Below are positions 22,857-32,926 of a stretch of 64,000 bases of DNA, piece by piece. The position numbers were made by a program, and so were the translations under genes. Origin of the DNA: Sphingobacterium oryzagri (GTDB taxonomy: Bacteria > Bacteroidota > Bacteroidia > Sphingobacteriales > Sphingobacteriaceae); assembly GCF_028736175.1 (NCBI RefSeq), contig NZ_CP117880.1, positions 4,960,001 to 5,024,000 of the forward strand, in the 5' to 3' direction. The number at the start of each line of letters is the position of its first letter. Position 1 is the stretch's first letter. The notes under the pieces were generated by a model. That model was not told the origin of the DNA. It ran no database searches and saw only the letters and a list, made by a program, of their open reading frames with translations.

Positions 22857-25520
22857 GTGTTACGTTTTCTCCTTTCATTGCTCTGTTTTTGCTGCTGTGC
22901 ATTTGTTTCTGCGCAACAGCAGCTTGTTTCCGGAAAATTGATTGACAAGCAAAGCGGCCTCCCGATAGCGGCAGCCAGCATTACGATTAAGTCTTCTGCC
23001 GGCAAAATAGTTGCTTTCAAAGCTACCGACGCCAAAGGTCTGTTTCAAATCAGCATCGTTGCCGAACAGACGGATTATAATCTGGAGATAAACCATTTAG
23101 GCTATAAGAAGTACGCATTGCCGCTGCGTGATGCTACCGATAACCTCACCATCGCCTTGGAACCACAGGCTATTTTGCTGGAAGATGTCGAAGTGAAAAG
23201 CAAACCGATGATTCGACGGATCGGCGATACACTGGCTTACGATGTCGGTAGTTTTGCTAGAGAGGAAGATCGCAGCATTGGTGACGTGCTCAAGCGATTG
23301 CCGGGTATCGAAGTGAGCGATGCGGGACAGATAAAATATCAGGGTAAGGAAATTTCCAACTTTTATATCGACGGAGACGATTTATTGAGCGATCGCTATG
23401 CATTGGGTACACGCACTATACCGCATAAGATGGTGAAAGATATCCAGGTGTTAAACAATCACGAGCATCTTAAGGTCTTAAAAAACAAACGCTTTACCGA
23501 CCAAGTCGCGATCAATCTGGTGATTAAGGAAGATGCGAAGTTAAAGATGACCGGCGAAGCGAAGATTGGTGTAGGACTGCCAAAGCAATATGATAGCGAA
23601 CTGAACAACATGTTGTTCAATAAAAAGTACAAGATGCTCAACGTATTGAACGGGAATAATGTGGGCAATGACCTGAGTAACGAACTGATCGGCTACAATA
23701 GAGAAAACACGCTGGCTCGCCTGGGCACTATGCCCATCAATAACCTACTGTCATTAGGAACGGTAGAAAATCCACCGCTTGCTAAGCAACACTATTTTAT
23801 AAACAATAGTGGTTCTTTAAATACCAATAACTTGTTTAACCTCGGTAACCATTGGCAGTTGAAATCTAATATCCAAGCGGTGTACAACCAGAGCACGCAG
23901 CAATTCAACGGACAGACCGATTTCTTTACCAACGAGGAGGTGATCTCGTTTACCGAATCGCAGGCAATGGAAACAAAAGAATTTTTAGCGGCCATTCGGC
24001 TCTCGGCCAATCAAAATCTGGACAAAAAATACATCAGTAACGCCTTTTCTTTTGAATATGAAAAGGAAGATGCGCTAGCCAATATTAGGAGTAATGGACA
24101 AGCTATCGCCGTGGGCAAGCAACACCAAATTCGTGGTTTTTCCAACCAGTTGGATTATGTGCCGGAACTGGCCAATAAAAATATTTTGCAGATCAATTGG
24201 TTTGTCAATTACGGATCCAAACCACAGGCGCTTAGCCTATCGCCTGGTGTTTTTCCAGCGGTATTTAACAACAACCTGCCTTATCAAACCACCGAGCAAG
24301 TGGTTGATGTACCTAATTTTTACAGCAAGCTATCTTCTGGCTATCGGGTACCGAAAGGAAAAATAAACCAATATTACGGTGTATCTGTCAGTCTGGAAGA
24401 TCAACGATTACGCTCTAACATTGCCCTGCTGGATAGTGGTATGCAGCAAGCGCCACTGCTGGATTCTACCAGCAATGCGATGCACTGGTTGAGAAGCTTG
24501 TATAGTATACATACGGAATATAGCTGGAAAAAGAATCGATTAGAAATGGCATTATCGTTACCCTTATCTTTTCAGCGCACGACATTTAGCGACCCAACCT
24601 ACCTACTGCATGAAGCGCAAAACAAATGGCTCTTTTTGCCTAGTTTTCGGTTAAAATATAGAGCCTGGCGCGAAGATGATCTTGACTTTTCCTACAACTT
24701 CACAAACAATTTTGGGAATATACAAGATGTATATCGTGGTATCATCATTCGTAACTATCGATCACTATCGCAAAATACGGCAGATATTAACGAAAGTTCC
24801 ATGCATGCGTTTTCCCTCAATTATCGTTTTAACCGAACGGTTAAGATGCTTTTTTCTAACATTGGTTTAAGCTACAGCAAAACACAACGGGAGGCCATAC
24901 TTGCGCAGCAAATAAGCAACAACATATCGCAAACGATCCTGTCGCCCATTCCGAACGATGTCCATGCTTACGCCCTACAAATGGGAATCGACAAATACAT
25001 TTTTCCCCTCGCCGGAACGTTAAAATTAAATGCGTCTATGACGTATACCACATTTGAGCAGCTTTTTAATGACGTTATGCTGCCTTTTCAAGGCATGACT
25101 TACATGCTGCGCCCGCAGATGGAGATTAAAATTTGGAGAATGCTGAATCTGTCTTACAGCAGTACGCTGGAATGGTCTAACGCAAGGCAACGCAACCAAC
25201 CAGAGCTCGGTAATTCGGTGTTTAATCTTGCGCAAAATATCAGTCTGCCGTTGTCGATCTTTAAAGGCGCATATATTCGCTTAACGGGCCGGCATTTGCA
25301 TACTCGCCAACCCGCTATGCAAGATTTTAATTATTTCTTTGCTGATGCTTCCGCGCGCTACCGTGTGGCGAAGTGGAAAACCGACGTGGAGCTTAATCTA
25401 ACGAATTTGGCCAATATCAAAACGTTTCAGACCTACACTATTTCGTCCAACCAACAATCGCAAAATAATTACGCGCTGCGTGGGCGCATGGCGGTACTGA
25501 AAGTAGTCTTTGCATTATGA
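22857..25520 (+). CDS. TonB-dependent receptor-like beta-barrel protein (GLPGLI partner)
   Basis: An 887-residue outer membrane protein that starts with GTG one base after the GLPGLI stop, so translation is probably coupled. Signal peptide: LRFLLSLLCFCCCAFVSAQQ. A carboxypeptidase-regulatory-like domain (SGKLIDKQSGLPIAAASITI) covers about 23-105. A plug-like part follows (LEDVEVKSKPMIRRIGDTL, IGDVLKRLPGIEVSDAGQI, KEISNFYIDGDDLL), and the barrel ends with ALRGRMAVLKVVFAL. Cargo is unknown. Confidence 0.88.
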   Translation: MLRFLLSLLCFCCCAFVSAQQQLVSGKLIDKQSGLPIAAASITIKSSAGKIVAFKATDAKGLFQISIVAEQTDYNLEINHLGYKKYALPLRDATDNLTIALEPQAILLEDVEVKSKPMIRRIGDTLAYDVGSFAREEDRSIGDVLKRLPGIEVSDAGQIKYQGKEISNFYIDGDDLLSDRYALGTRTIPHKMVKDIQVLNNHEHLKVLKNKRFTDQVAINLVIKEDAKLKMTGEAKIGVGLPKQYDSELNNMLFNKKYKMLNVLNGNNVGNDLSNELIGYNRENTLARLGTMPINNLLSLGTVENPPLAKQHYFINNSGSLNTNNLFNLGNHWQLKSNIQAVYNQSTQQFNGQTDFFTNEEVISFTESQAMETKEFLAAIRLSANQNLDKKYISNAFSFEYEKEDALANIRSNGQAIAVGKQHQIRGFSNQLDYVPELANKNILQINWFVNYGSKPQALSLSPGVFPAVFNNNLPYQTTEQVVDVPNFYSKLSSGYRVPKGKINQYYGVSVSLEDQRLRSNIALLDSGMQQAPLLDSTSNAMHWLRSLYSIHTEYSWKKNRLEMALSLPLSFQRTTFSDPTYLLHEAQNKWLFLPSFRLKYRAWREDDLDFSYNFTNNFGNIQDVYRGIIIRNYRSLSQNTADINESSMHAFSLNYRFNRTVKMLFSNIGLSYSKTQREAILAQQISNNISQTILSPIPNDVHAYALQMGIDKYIFPLAGTLKLNASMTYTTFEQLFNDVMLPFQGMTYMLRPQMEIKIWRMLNLSYSSTLEWSNARQRNQPELGNSVFNLAQNISLPLSIFKGAYIRLTGRHLHTRQPAMQDFNYFFADASARYRVAKWKTDVELNLTNLANIKTFQTYTISSNQQSQNNYALRGRMAVLKVVFAL

Positions 25521-25571
25521 TCGGCCTTCATTCACCGACAAGACTTTATAAAAAGCTCGCTGACGTTCGTC

Positions 25572-26132
25572 TCACACCCGTAAAACGACGCGAAAGCCTC
25601 GTGCGCCGTAATACGAATCGGCGCCGTTGTGATAGGTAAAAACCTGATTGTAACGTCGGTCGCAAAATATTGCGCCGCCCAATTTTCGTATTTCGGGCGG
25701 TGTCATCACCCAGCTGGATGTTTTCAGATCAAACTGCCCAAGTGTTTGCAAATAAGCATATTCTTCCGTTGTCAACAAGGTCACGCCCATAGCGTCTGCC
25801 AAGTCGATAGCCGAGTTATCGGGCTTATTTGCTTTACGCGCATCCAACGCTTTACGATCATAGCATAGGCTTCTTCTACCTTTCGGACTTTCTGCGGCAC
25901 AATCGTAAAATAAATAAGTATCGCTCTCCTGATCATAGCCCACTACTTCAGGCTCGCCTTCTGTCCGCTCCATTTCGGAAAGTGACCAAAGCTTGCCAGG
26001 ATTGTCTTTCAATTTTTCGGCTACCGCATCCCAATTTAAGGCTGCGTGCCTCGTCTTATTTTTTTCAAAACGAGCTTTTAAAACTGTCAGAATTTCTTCG
26101 GCTTCTGCAGGTGTCAATTTTTGCTTACTCAT
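25572..26132 (-). CDS. DUF4256 domain protein
   Basis: A 186-residue soluble protein matching DUF4256 over its whole length: LTPAEAEEILTVLKARFEKN, GKLWSLSEMERTEGEPEVVG, TYLFYDCAAESPKGRRSLCY, then MGVTLLTTEEYAYLQTLGQF and GAIFCDRRYNQVFTYHNGA. It has no signal peptide or membrane helix, so it is cytoplasmic. The biochemical role of the family is not known. The gene is single, convergent with the receptor gene and divergent from the DUF2490 gene. Confidence 0.9.
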   Translation of the reverse strand: MSKQKLTPAEAEEILTVLKARFEKNKTRHAALNWDAVAEKLKDNPGKLWSLSEMERTEGEPEVVGYDQESDTYLFYDCAAESPKGRRSLCYDRKALDARKANKPDNSAIDLADAMGVTLLTTEEYAYLQTLGQFDLKTSSWVMTPPEIRKLGGAIFCDRRYNQVFTYHNGADSYYGARGFRVVLRV

Positions 26133-26343
26133 TGTTTATTATTCATTTACTAACGGGTTGCTAATCTTTCAGCCGGAACAATCTAGATCGAATTAATCAG
26201 CGTGTACCGGCTTTTTTACACTTAAAGATAACAACATTTCTTGATCAATTCCACCCATATACCGCGCAACAATACGAGTGTCCTTTCCCAAATCTTTACC
26301 AATTCGCTTCGCTCATTTGTAGCAAACAAGATATGTTGTATCC

Positions 26344-27159
26344 ATGATTTTTTTTCGATTTTTTAAACAGGGCTTTGCTTTCCTTTTATGTTTATTGATG
26401 TTGCTTTCCTCGGCGTTTGCGCAGATCAGTCCGCCGGGAATGGGAGATGCGCAGACCGCATCCTGGTTCGCCATTGGTGCTCGACAAGATCTCAACAGCA
26501 AAAAAAGTTGGCAATCGATGACTTACATCGGTTTAGGTCGTAAGAGCAATCCCGATAATACAAATCTGTTGTACAAGCCGGCGATGGTGGTGCTCAACCA
26601 AGAGTTTTACCATCCGTTTGCTAAAAACTGGCAAACGTCTGTTGCGGTGAGTTACCGAAGACAACAGGAATACGCTGCAGCAGCGCCTTACCTCGAGACT
26701 CATCCGCAGCTACAGCAAGAATTTCGTGTATATGGCCGGATCGCTAAAAGTTTTGCCGTAAAATGGTTTCGTATAACCCCGACCCTGCGACAAGAAATCA
26801 GGCGATTTTTTACGCCCGATTTTACAAATAGCGCAGAGCCGCTGCAATTGCGATCGCGTTTTCGTTTGCAGTTAGCAACGCCGCTCGATCCCAAAAAGAA
26901 ACACAAAATAACCATCAGTTCCGAACAGCTACTGAGCACAAGCCAGGCAAACACCAGCCGCAAGTGGTCGACCTTCGCCTATAAAGAAAGCCGCTTTATG
27001 CTGTACTATTCTTACAGCCCTTCAACTTTACCATGGACGTTCGATATCGGTTATATGAACAATTTGATCAAAGAGGATGCTTCCACATCAAGCATGGTAC
27101 ATTATCTCGCGTTTGATCTGATTTTAAAGAATCCATTCGGTCACTCTACTGCACCATAA
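26344..27159 (+). CDS. DUF2490 domain outer-membrane-type protein
   Basis: A 271-residue exported protein: signal peptide GFAFLLCLLMLLSSAFAQ, then a DUF2490 pattern of paired amphipathic strands (SWFAIGARQDLNSKKSWQ, VVLNQEFYHPFAKNWQTSV, FRVYGRIAKSFAVKWFRI, RLQLATPLDPKKKHKI) ending in YLAFDLILKNPFG. The alternation suggests a small beta-barrel in the outer membrane. Function unknown. It appears monocistronic, and no clean promoter box was found. Confidence 0.85.
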   Translation: MIFFRFFKQGFAFLLCLLMLLSSAFAQISPPGMGDAQTASWFAIGARQDLNSKKSWQSMTYIGLGRKSNPDNTNLLYKPAMVVLNQEFYHPFAKNWQTSVAVSYRRQQEYAAAAPYLETHPQLQQEFRVYGRIAKSFAVKWFRITPTLRQEIRRFFTPDFTNSAEPLQLRSRFRLQLATPLDPKKKHKITISSEQLLSTSQANTSRKWSTFAYKESRFMLYYSYSPSTLPWTFDIGYMNNLIKEDASTSSMVHYLAFDLILKNPFGHSTAP

Positions 27160-27283
27160 GGCTGGAGAGACCTTTCTTTCTGAAAGCACAAGCTTTCTAT
27201 GACAATGGAAAAAATTGTTCTTTATACTACCAGACGAATTTGCACAGCTCACCCAGCAGGTTTTGATAGACAACTATGTGATC

Positions 27284-27326
27284 AAAAAAACACAGTTCAA
27301 ACATTCAGTTGATTGTTTGAACTGTG
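27284..27326 (-). terminator. Terminator of the SusCD operon (27-32 kb)
   Basis: Minus strand: CACAGTTCAAAC and GTTTGAACTGTG form a perfect 12-bp stem with a 12-nt loop, followed by seven T residues. Confidence 0.88.
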
Positions 27327-27373
27327 GACAGAGATCAATATATAATAGCTTACAAAAAGCTTGTTGATACAGT

Positions 27374-29110
27374 TTACCAGCCGGGGTTTTGCTCAATCAA
27401 TGGGTTTTTAGCAATTTCATTAAGAGGTATTGGCCATAAATAATCCTTTGCAGGATCAAATCGTCTCAGCGTTCCGGCCTGCAAGATGATATATTTTCGT
27501 TGGTCAACATTAGTCGTAGCTGACCAACGCAACGTCGCTGCAGTAGTGTACTCGGTAAAGAAATAGCTGCCGCGTAGCGTCTGGGGGAGTTCTATTTCTG
27601 CTGTCTTCCAACGCAGGAGATCCCAGTATCTAAATCCTTCAAAGGCCAACTCGATTCGGCGCTCGCGCCGGATTTCTGTCAACATATTCAAACCATTTTG
27701 CGCCACAAAAGCGTTCGTTAATGGAGGCATCGACACAAAATTAGGACTTTCTGTCGTACCTATATTTACCTGCGGCAACCTGGCGCGCAATAAATTAATG
27801 GTATTGTTAAGCTCTACATCGGTAATGGCACCATTTAACTCATACATCGTTTCTGCATAATTTAAGAGTACTTCTGCATAACGTAGTACTGGCCGATCAA
27901 TATAGGAAGCCTGTAGATTCCAAAATTCACGATTAGCATATTTCCGTATTCCGTATCCGGTTCCCTGACCTGTTGGATTAGGAATAGTGTAAGCACCGCT
28001 TGCGATAAACTCGTCTCCCCTTTTAAACAAGGTGAAGCTCATCCGCGGGTCTTTTCGATTGAAATAGGCCGCATGTGTAGTTGTTGCATCGGGTTCCCGA
28101 TAGAGCGGCGACTGCGTAATGGGAAGACCATCTGCCATTAGGTAGTTTTCTACGAAATTTTGTGTTGGTAATACGTTGTTCGCTTCAAAAAACCGTTGCA
28201 CTGCCGTGCTAGAGATACTATTTTGCTGATTGACACCATATACACGTGCAATTATATTTTCGCGGTTGGCTCGTCCTTCGCCGGCGAGTTGAAAGAGGTT
28301 GAAATACGCATCATTTAAACGCTGTCCTTGTGCGCCGGTGCGTTCCTGACTAAAAACGCTATGCGCGCCAGACGCTATCACGGCTTCTGCCGCTTCTCGA
28401 GCTAGGTTAAGATGCCGTCTGTAGTCACCGTATTGATGGTATTTGGCCCGCGTACCTTCAAACAGTGCCACACGCGACTTAAACGCTAAAGCGCCGGTGT
28501 TGGAAATCCGACCATATTCACGTGCCGTAACCAGTTGATCTGCCGTGCGCAGTACTTGCGCGGCATAGTCGAGATCGTCATAAATAAGCTGCAATACTTC
28601 ATCCCTGCTTGCCCGAGGTGCAAATATTTCCGGATCACTTACCTGCATTGGCCGGGTAATTAGGGGTACGCCACCATATCTTTGCAACATTTTGAAGTAG
28701 TAAAGCGCTCTAAAAAATCGAGCTTCACCGATGTAACGATTGACCTCCGTTTCATTTCCACCTTTTGCCAAAACTAAGGGCGCTTTTTCGATAAGGTTAT
28801 TCGCTTGGTAAATCTGGTAATAATCGTAGTCGACATCGGTAGCTGGTGCTACGCGAGAACCATCGCTTATTGTATTTCCACTTAATCCTGGATAAGCATC
28901 TGCTGACCGCGTATCTTCAGAGACTTCTCCCACCGTTAGGCCCGGCAGTGTGGTGTAAAAATAATTTGCTGCCAAGCGAAGGTCTGCTGTTGTATTCCAG
29001 AAATTTTCGTCACTTATCGTGGTTTCTGGTGCTAAATCGACCTTGCATGAAGCGAAGAACCCGAAGATCAACAGGATCAATAGTATATTGTTATAGCATA
29101 TTTTCATCAT
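27374..29110 (-). CDS. RagB/SusD family nutrient-uptake lipoprotein
   Basis: Surface lipoprotein of 579 residues that caps its SusC partner and binds the imported ligand. Lipobox FFASC follows the hydrophobic NNILLILLIFGF. The SusD TPR core is clear: DLRLAANYFYTTLPGL, IGEARFFRALYYFKMLQRYG with GGVPLITRPM, and VLRYAEVLLNYAETMYELNG. The C-terminal RRERRIELAFEGFRYWDLLRW and DYLWPIPLNEIAKNP are also typical. The ATG pair at 29110/29107 is chosen over 29128 because it follows the SusC stop (29118) and starts directly at the signal peptide. It is co-transcribed with that SusC gene. Substrate unknown. Confidence 0.93.
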   Translation of the reverse strand: MMKICYNNILLILLIFGFFASCKVDLAPETTISDENFWNTTADLRLAANYFYTTLPGLTVGEVSEDTRSADAYPGLSGNTISDGSRVAPATDVDYDYYQIYQANNLIEKAPLVLAKGGNETEVNRYIGEARFFRALYYFKMLQRYGGVPLITRPMQVSDPEIFAPRASRDEVLQLIYDDLDYAAQVLRTADQLVTAREYGRISNTGALAFKSRVALFEGTRAKYHQYGDYRRHLNLAREAAEAVIASGAHSVFSQERTGAQGQRLNDAYFNLFQLAGEGRANRENIIARVYGVNQQNSISSTAVQRFFEANNVLPTQNFVENYLMADGLPITQSPLYREPDATTTHAAYFNRKDPRMSFTLFKRGDEFIASGAYTIPNPTGQGTGYGIRKYANREFWNLQASYIDRPVLRYAEVLLNYAETMYELNGAITDVELNNTINLLRARLPQVNIGTTESPNFVSMPPLTNAFVAQNGLNMLTEIRRERRIELAFEGFRYWDLLRWKTAEIELPQTLRGSYFFTEYTTAATLRWSATTNVDQRKYIILQAGTLRRFDPAKDYLWPIPLNEIAKNPLIEQNPGW

Positions 29111-29117
29111 CGTATAT

Positions 29118-32100
29118 TTAAAAGTCAATATTTAAACCAAAGGAAATGGTGGTTGCGAAAGGATACGGCGATACTTTACCATCTTCTGGTTTAATCTCCG
29201 GGTCGATAACGCCCTTAAAGACGCCTAAACGCGACACGGTCATCAAATCTTCGCCAGATGCGTATAGTCTTATAGCAGTAAATGGCAATCGCGCAAACCG
29301 CTCCTTACGCAAGGTGTAGCCCAATTGGATATTTTTAAGCCGGGCATAAGCACCACTTAAAAACCATTTATCGGAGCTTTGGAAATTATGATTTCCAGAT
29401 AAAAAAGGTCTTGGAAAAGCGGCATCGGTATTTTCCGGTGTCCAGTAGTCCATATGAAAATTCATAGGTAGGTAATAGGAAAACAGCTGGGGCTGGATTA
29501 ATTCGTTACTTGGTTTAAAATTTCGCTTTCCAATACCTTGCACAAACATATTGAAATCAAAACCTTTGTAATTGAGACTGATGTTGAGGCCATATTGGTA
29601 GCGCGGATTGGTATCACCGAGATACACTAGATCGCCGGTATCGCCCAAACGATTAGAACCTGGGCTAATCTCACCGTCGCCATTGATATCAACATAGCGC
29701 ACATCGCCCAGTCCTGGTACACCGGCGACATTTAGCAAACGCTGGTAGCTCGGCGCATTTTCCAAATCGGCCGTTGTCTGAAAATAACCTTCTGTTCTGT
29801 AAGCCCAGATGGAGTTCAATGCATATCCTTCCACTCTGCTGTTGACACCGGCATTCACAATATCGTTGGCACCGCCAAAGCGTACCAATCGGTTTTGGTT
29901 ATCGGCTAGATTCACCGCTACACGATAACTAAAATCTTTTCCAACTTTATCGCTGTACGCCAGTTCTGCTTCCCAACCCCAGGTTTTCAAGCGCCCTTCG
30001 TTTGATCGCGGTATATTGATGCCAACAGTTGCTGGCAAGCTGATCGTGACCAACATATTGTTATTGTATTTATTATAATATTCAAATGCTCCGCGCAGTT
30101 TTCCATTGAGCATGCTAAAATCAAGACCGACATTTCGCGTTTCAATAATTTCCCAATTTAAGTCGGTCGCCTGTATTAAATTTTGATAGGCATAGGTTTG
30201 TCGCGCATCGTTCAACACAACATTTGTATTGGTTAGCAATTGCGCAATATAATCGTAGTAACCGATACCTTCTTGCGAACCTACTTTACCCCAGGAGAAC
30301 CGTGGTTTCAGTTCGTTGAAGATCGAGGTAGCAGACCCAAACCACGGCTCGTTCGCCAGATTCCAACCTACCGAAAGAGAGGGGAAAACATTTACCCGGC
30401 TTTGTGGCGATAAGCGCGAGCTTTCGTCGCTACGCACCGTTGCTTCGAAAAGATATCGGTTATCATAATTATAATTGAAACGGCCTAAATACGACTGCAT
30501 CCTTTCCATCGCCACCGTTTGACCATTGCTTCTATTGACTGGATCAGAAGTAAAGTTCAAACTGGGATTATCGTTTACATACAAATTGGTCGTGGTGGCC
30601 GTCAAGGTGTTATAATTGTATGAAAAAAATTGGTAGCCACCCATAACCGCAAAATTATGCTTATCCGCAAAAGAAACTTTATAGTCAGCAATTAACTGGT
30701 AGTTTTCCCGCCGCGTGTCAAACTTGCTGATCGCGTAGCGGTTTGGATTATTCAGCTGGCTTGCCGATGAAGCTTCCGGTCCAGAATAATAGGTTACCGT
30801 GCGTCTAAAATTTCGATTTTCCTGCGTGATATCTTCTCTGCTATAGGTGGCTCTTATCTCTAACCCCTTCACTAAATTGCTAAAAGTTGCCGTCAAAGCG
30901 TTCAAATAGTTACTTTTTCGATCGCGGTTAAAACCGCCGTCCTCTAGCAAGGCATAGCCATAAGCCGAAGAAGTTCCGCTTCGATAATACGTTCCGTCTT
31001 CATTGAAAATAGGAAAGCGCATACGCGAAGAAAAGAACTGTCGTAAAATGGAATTCCCGCCACCATCGAGCCCCCAGCCGCCATCTTGCGGATTGTCTGT
31101 CGCCTCGTGAATATAGGAACTTGCCAGGTCTAATTTTAAATACTTGTTCACCTGTGCAGAAATATTTGCTCGGGCGTTCCAACGCGAATAGCTATCATCA
31201 CCTACTTTAAACATGCCCGCCTGGCTCATATTTCCCAAAGACGTTAAATAACTAATATTTTCGCTGCCGCCAGAAATCTGCAGATTGTTATTATATAGAC
31301 CATAAGCATCTTTCACTACCTGATCAAGAATGTTTTCCTGATTATAGGTGCGCCAAAGTCCGTTATCGCCGAGCACAAATGTAGGCCCGTTGACCGCGTA
31401 ATACAGATCTTCTTCTGTATATTCAGGGGCCGCTCCGGCATTTGCTCGTGCTAAGTTGACATAGTTCATTTCATCGATAAGGGAAAGACGCTCTGGAATA
31501 TTGCCTGGCCGTTGCCAAGCGGCATTGCTGAGTAGCGTAATGCGCGCCGGACCTTTCGCGCCTCTTTTAGTCGTGACCAATAATACCCCTCCCGCTGATT
31601 GCGCGCCGTAAATCGCTGCGGCGCCGCCGTCTTTTAACACCGAAATATTTTCAATATCGTTGGGGTTTAATGTTGCGAACGTCGCGGAAGAACTGATAAC
31701 GCCATCGATTACAATTAGTGGATCCACATTACCGGTTGCCGATGTGGCGCCACGGATCTGAATTCCCAAGCCTTGTGCGCCTGGGCGCCCCGAATTGCGT
31801 GTAACTACCAATCCGGGCGATGCGCCCTGCAACATATTTACGACACTAGGCGAGGGCCGACTTTGTAATACTTCTTTATCAATCTGTGAGATGGCTGTAG
31901 TCAAGCTGGATTTTTTCTGCGTGCCGAAACCGACGACCACCACTTCTTCCAGAGCAGCATCGGACGCGATCAACACGATTTTTGCTGCGTTTTCGCTACG
32001 CACATCTTGCGTTACGAATCCAATATTGGAGACGGTCAACCAAGCGTTTTGATTCTGGACTTGTAAAGAAAATTGGCCGCGGCTATCTGTCGTCGTCGCG

Positions 32101-32327
32101 TTTACTCGTCCTTTTTCAGTCACGGTTACGCCTTCTATTGGCTCGTCTTTTTCGTTAACCACGCGACCGTTGACCGTCATTTGGTATGCTGCTGCACCGC
32201 TGCTTAATTCCGCTGGATTGTCGGCACCTGCACGCAATTCGGCCACGAAGAAAAGCAAGCATAACAGGAACAGGAAGTGCTGTTTAGTGCGACCTAAAGG
32301 CCGCTTGTCCTTGTAAATTTGGCTCAT
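29118..32327 (-). CDS. SusC/RagA family TonB-linked outer membrane protein
   Basis: A 1069-residue TonB-dependent transporter: signal segment HFLFLLCLLFFVAELRAG, carboxypeptidase-regulatory-like domain (VNGRVVNEKDEPIEGVTVTE, about 51-130), then EEVVVVGFGTQKKSSLTTAI leading into the plug. The plug has the SusC signature SPSVVNMLQGASPGLVV, IQIRGATSATGNVDPLIVID and ISVLKDGGAAAIYGAQSAGG. The barrel ends FATTISFGLNIDF. It lies directly upstream of its SusD partner with 7 bp between. A tandem operator-like motif lies about 85 bp before the start. Confidence 0.95.
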   Translation of the reverse strand: MSQIYKDKRPLGRTKQHFLFLLCLLFFVAELRAGADNPAELSSGAAAYQMTVNGRVVNEKDEPIEGVTVTEKGRVNATTTDSRGQFSLQVQNQNAWLTVSNIGFVTQDVRSENAAKIVLIASDAALEEVVVVGFGTQKKSSLTTAISQIDKEVLQSRPSPSVVNMLQGASPGLVVTRNSGRPGAQGLGIQIRGATSATGNVDPLIVIDGVISSSATFATLNPNDIENISVLKDGGAAAIYGAQSAGGVLLVTTKRGAKGPARITLLSNAAWQRPGNIPERLSLIDEMNYVNLARANAGAAPEYTEEDLYYAVNGPTFVLGDNGLWRTYNQENILDQVVKDAYGLYNNNLQISGGSENISYLTSLGNMSQAGMFKVGDDSYSRWNARANISAQVNKYLKLDLASSYIHEATDNPQDGGWGLDGGGNSILRQFFSSRMRFPIFNEDGTYYRSGTSSAYGYALLEDGGFNRDRKSNYLNALTATFSNLVKGLEIRATYSREDITQENRNFRRTVTYYSGPEASSASQLNNPNRYAISKFDTRRENYQLIADYKVSFADKHNFAVMGGYQFFSYNYNTLTATTTNLYVNDNPSLNFTSDPVNRSNGQTVAMERMQSYLGRFNYNYDNRYLFEATVRSDESSRLSPQSRVNVFPSLSVGWNLANEPWFGSATSIFNELKPRFSWGKVGSQEGIGYYDYIAQLLTNTNVVLNDARQTYAYQNLIQATDLNWEIIETRNVGLDFSMLNGKLRGAFEYYNKYNNNMLVTISLPATVGINIPRSNEGRLKTWGWEAELAYSDKVGKDFSYRVAVNLADNQNRLVRFGGANDIVNAGVNSRVEGYALNSIWAYRTEGYFQTTADLENAPSYQRLLNVAGVPGLGDVRYVDINGDGEISPGSNRLGDTGDLVYLGDTNPRYQYGLNISLNYKGFDFNMFVQGIGKRNFKPSNELIQPQLFSYYLPMNFHMDYWTPENTDAAFPRPFLSGNHNFQSSDKWFLSGAYARLKNIQLGYTLRKERFARLPFTAIRLYASGEDLMTVSRLGVFKGVIDPEIKPEDGKVSPYPFATTISFGLNIDF

Positions 32328-32409
32328 AAAATTTGATTAGTACGTTTATACTGTTTTGATAAAGGTAAAACAGCGCTACCAAAAAGAAATAGCCGGAAAT
32401 CATATCAAC

Positions 32410-32434
32410 CGTTTGCGCAAACTACGAAAACGTT
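32410..32434 (-). promoter_or_regulatory. Operator-like motif, site A
   Basis: On the minus strand, CGTTTTCG, nine bases, then CAAACG. The two central CG steps (32410-32411 and 32431-32432) are 21 bp apart. The motif recurs at sites B and C and lies about 85 bp upstream of the SusC start at 32327. A LacI-family operator is the closest known pattern; this is inference. Confidence 0.55.
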
Positions 32435-32862
32435 GTAACTAAATTGAAAACCGTCTTTTTTTAAAACGACAAACAACGTAGAGGAGCGCACAGGAGTACA
32501 CAAATTATAGATGTGGAGTTTGATTGAAGTTTGATTGATTGCAGGGACTTTTAGCAGGCTTTTTTTACGAAAAAAGGACGATTGCGAGCAAAAGATTGCA
32601 ACGAACGATGTTGCAAATTAGCAGGAGATCAAATATTCTGGTACTGGTTGGAATCTACAAAAGAAAATTTTGGGAAATAACAGGCTTATCGGTTTGAGAA
32701 AATGAACATGGCCGTTTAAAGAACCGCTTTCAAAAAAAATCTCATCAACTTCGAAGCTATTTCTAATCTATAGCTTCGGGTTTCTCGTTTATATAATTTG
32801 CACACGCTCAATACATTCGTTTTATCCGTATGCTGTGTTACTTTTCCAAGAATGGTAGTAGC

Positions 32863-32895
32863 AAAAAAGGCGATTGCGCTTTCGCTGCAATCGCC
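32863..32895 (-). terminator. Terminator of the Oar-like receptor gene
   Basis: Minus strand: GGCGATTGC pairs perfectly with GCAATCGCC across a 9-nt loop, followed by TTTTTT. Confidence 0.9.
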
Positions 32896-32926
32896 TCCAA
32901 ACCTATGAAGTAATCTGACGGAGATT

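Larger units (their letters stand above)
32328..32926. other. Intergenic region between SusC and Oar-like receptor genes
   Basis: The left side is the SusC control region with operator-like site A (32410-32434). The right end holds the Oar-like gene's terminator. About 32450-32800 is AT-rich with no recognised gene. Confidence 0.4.
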
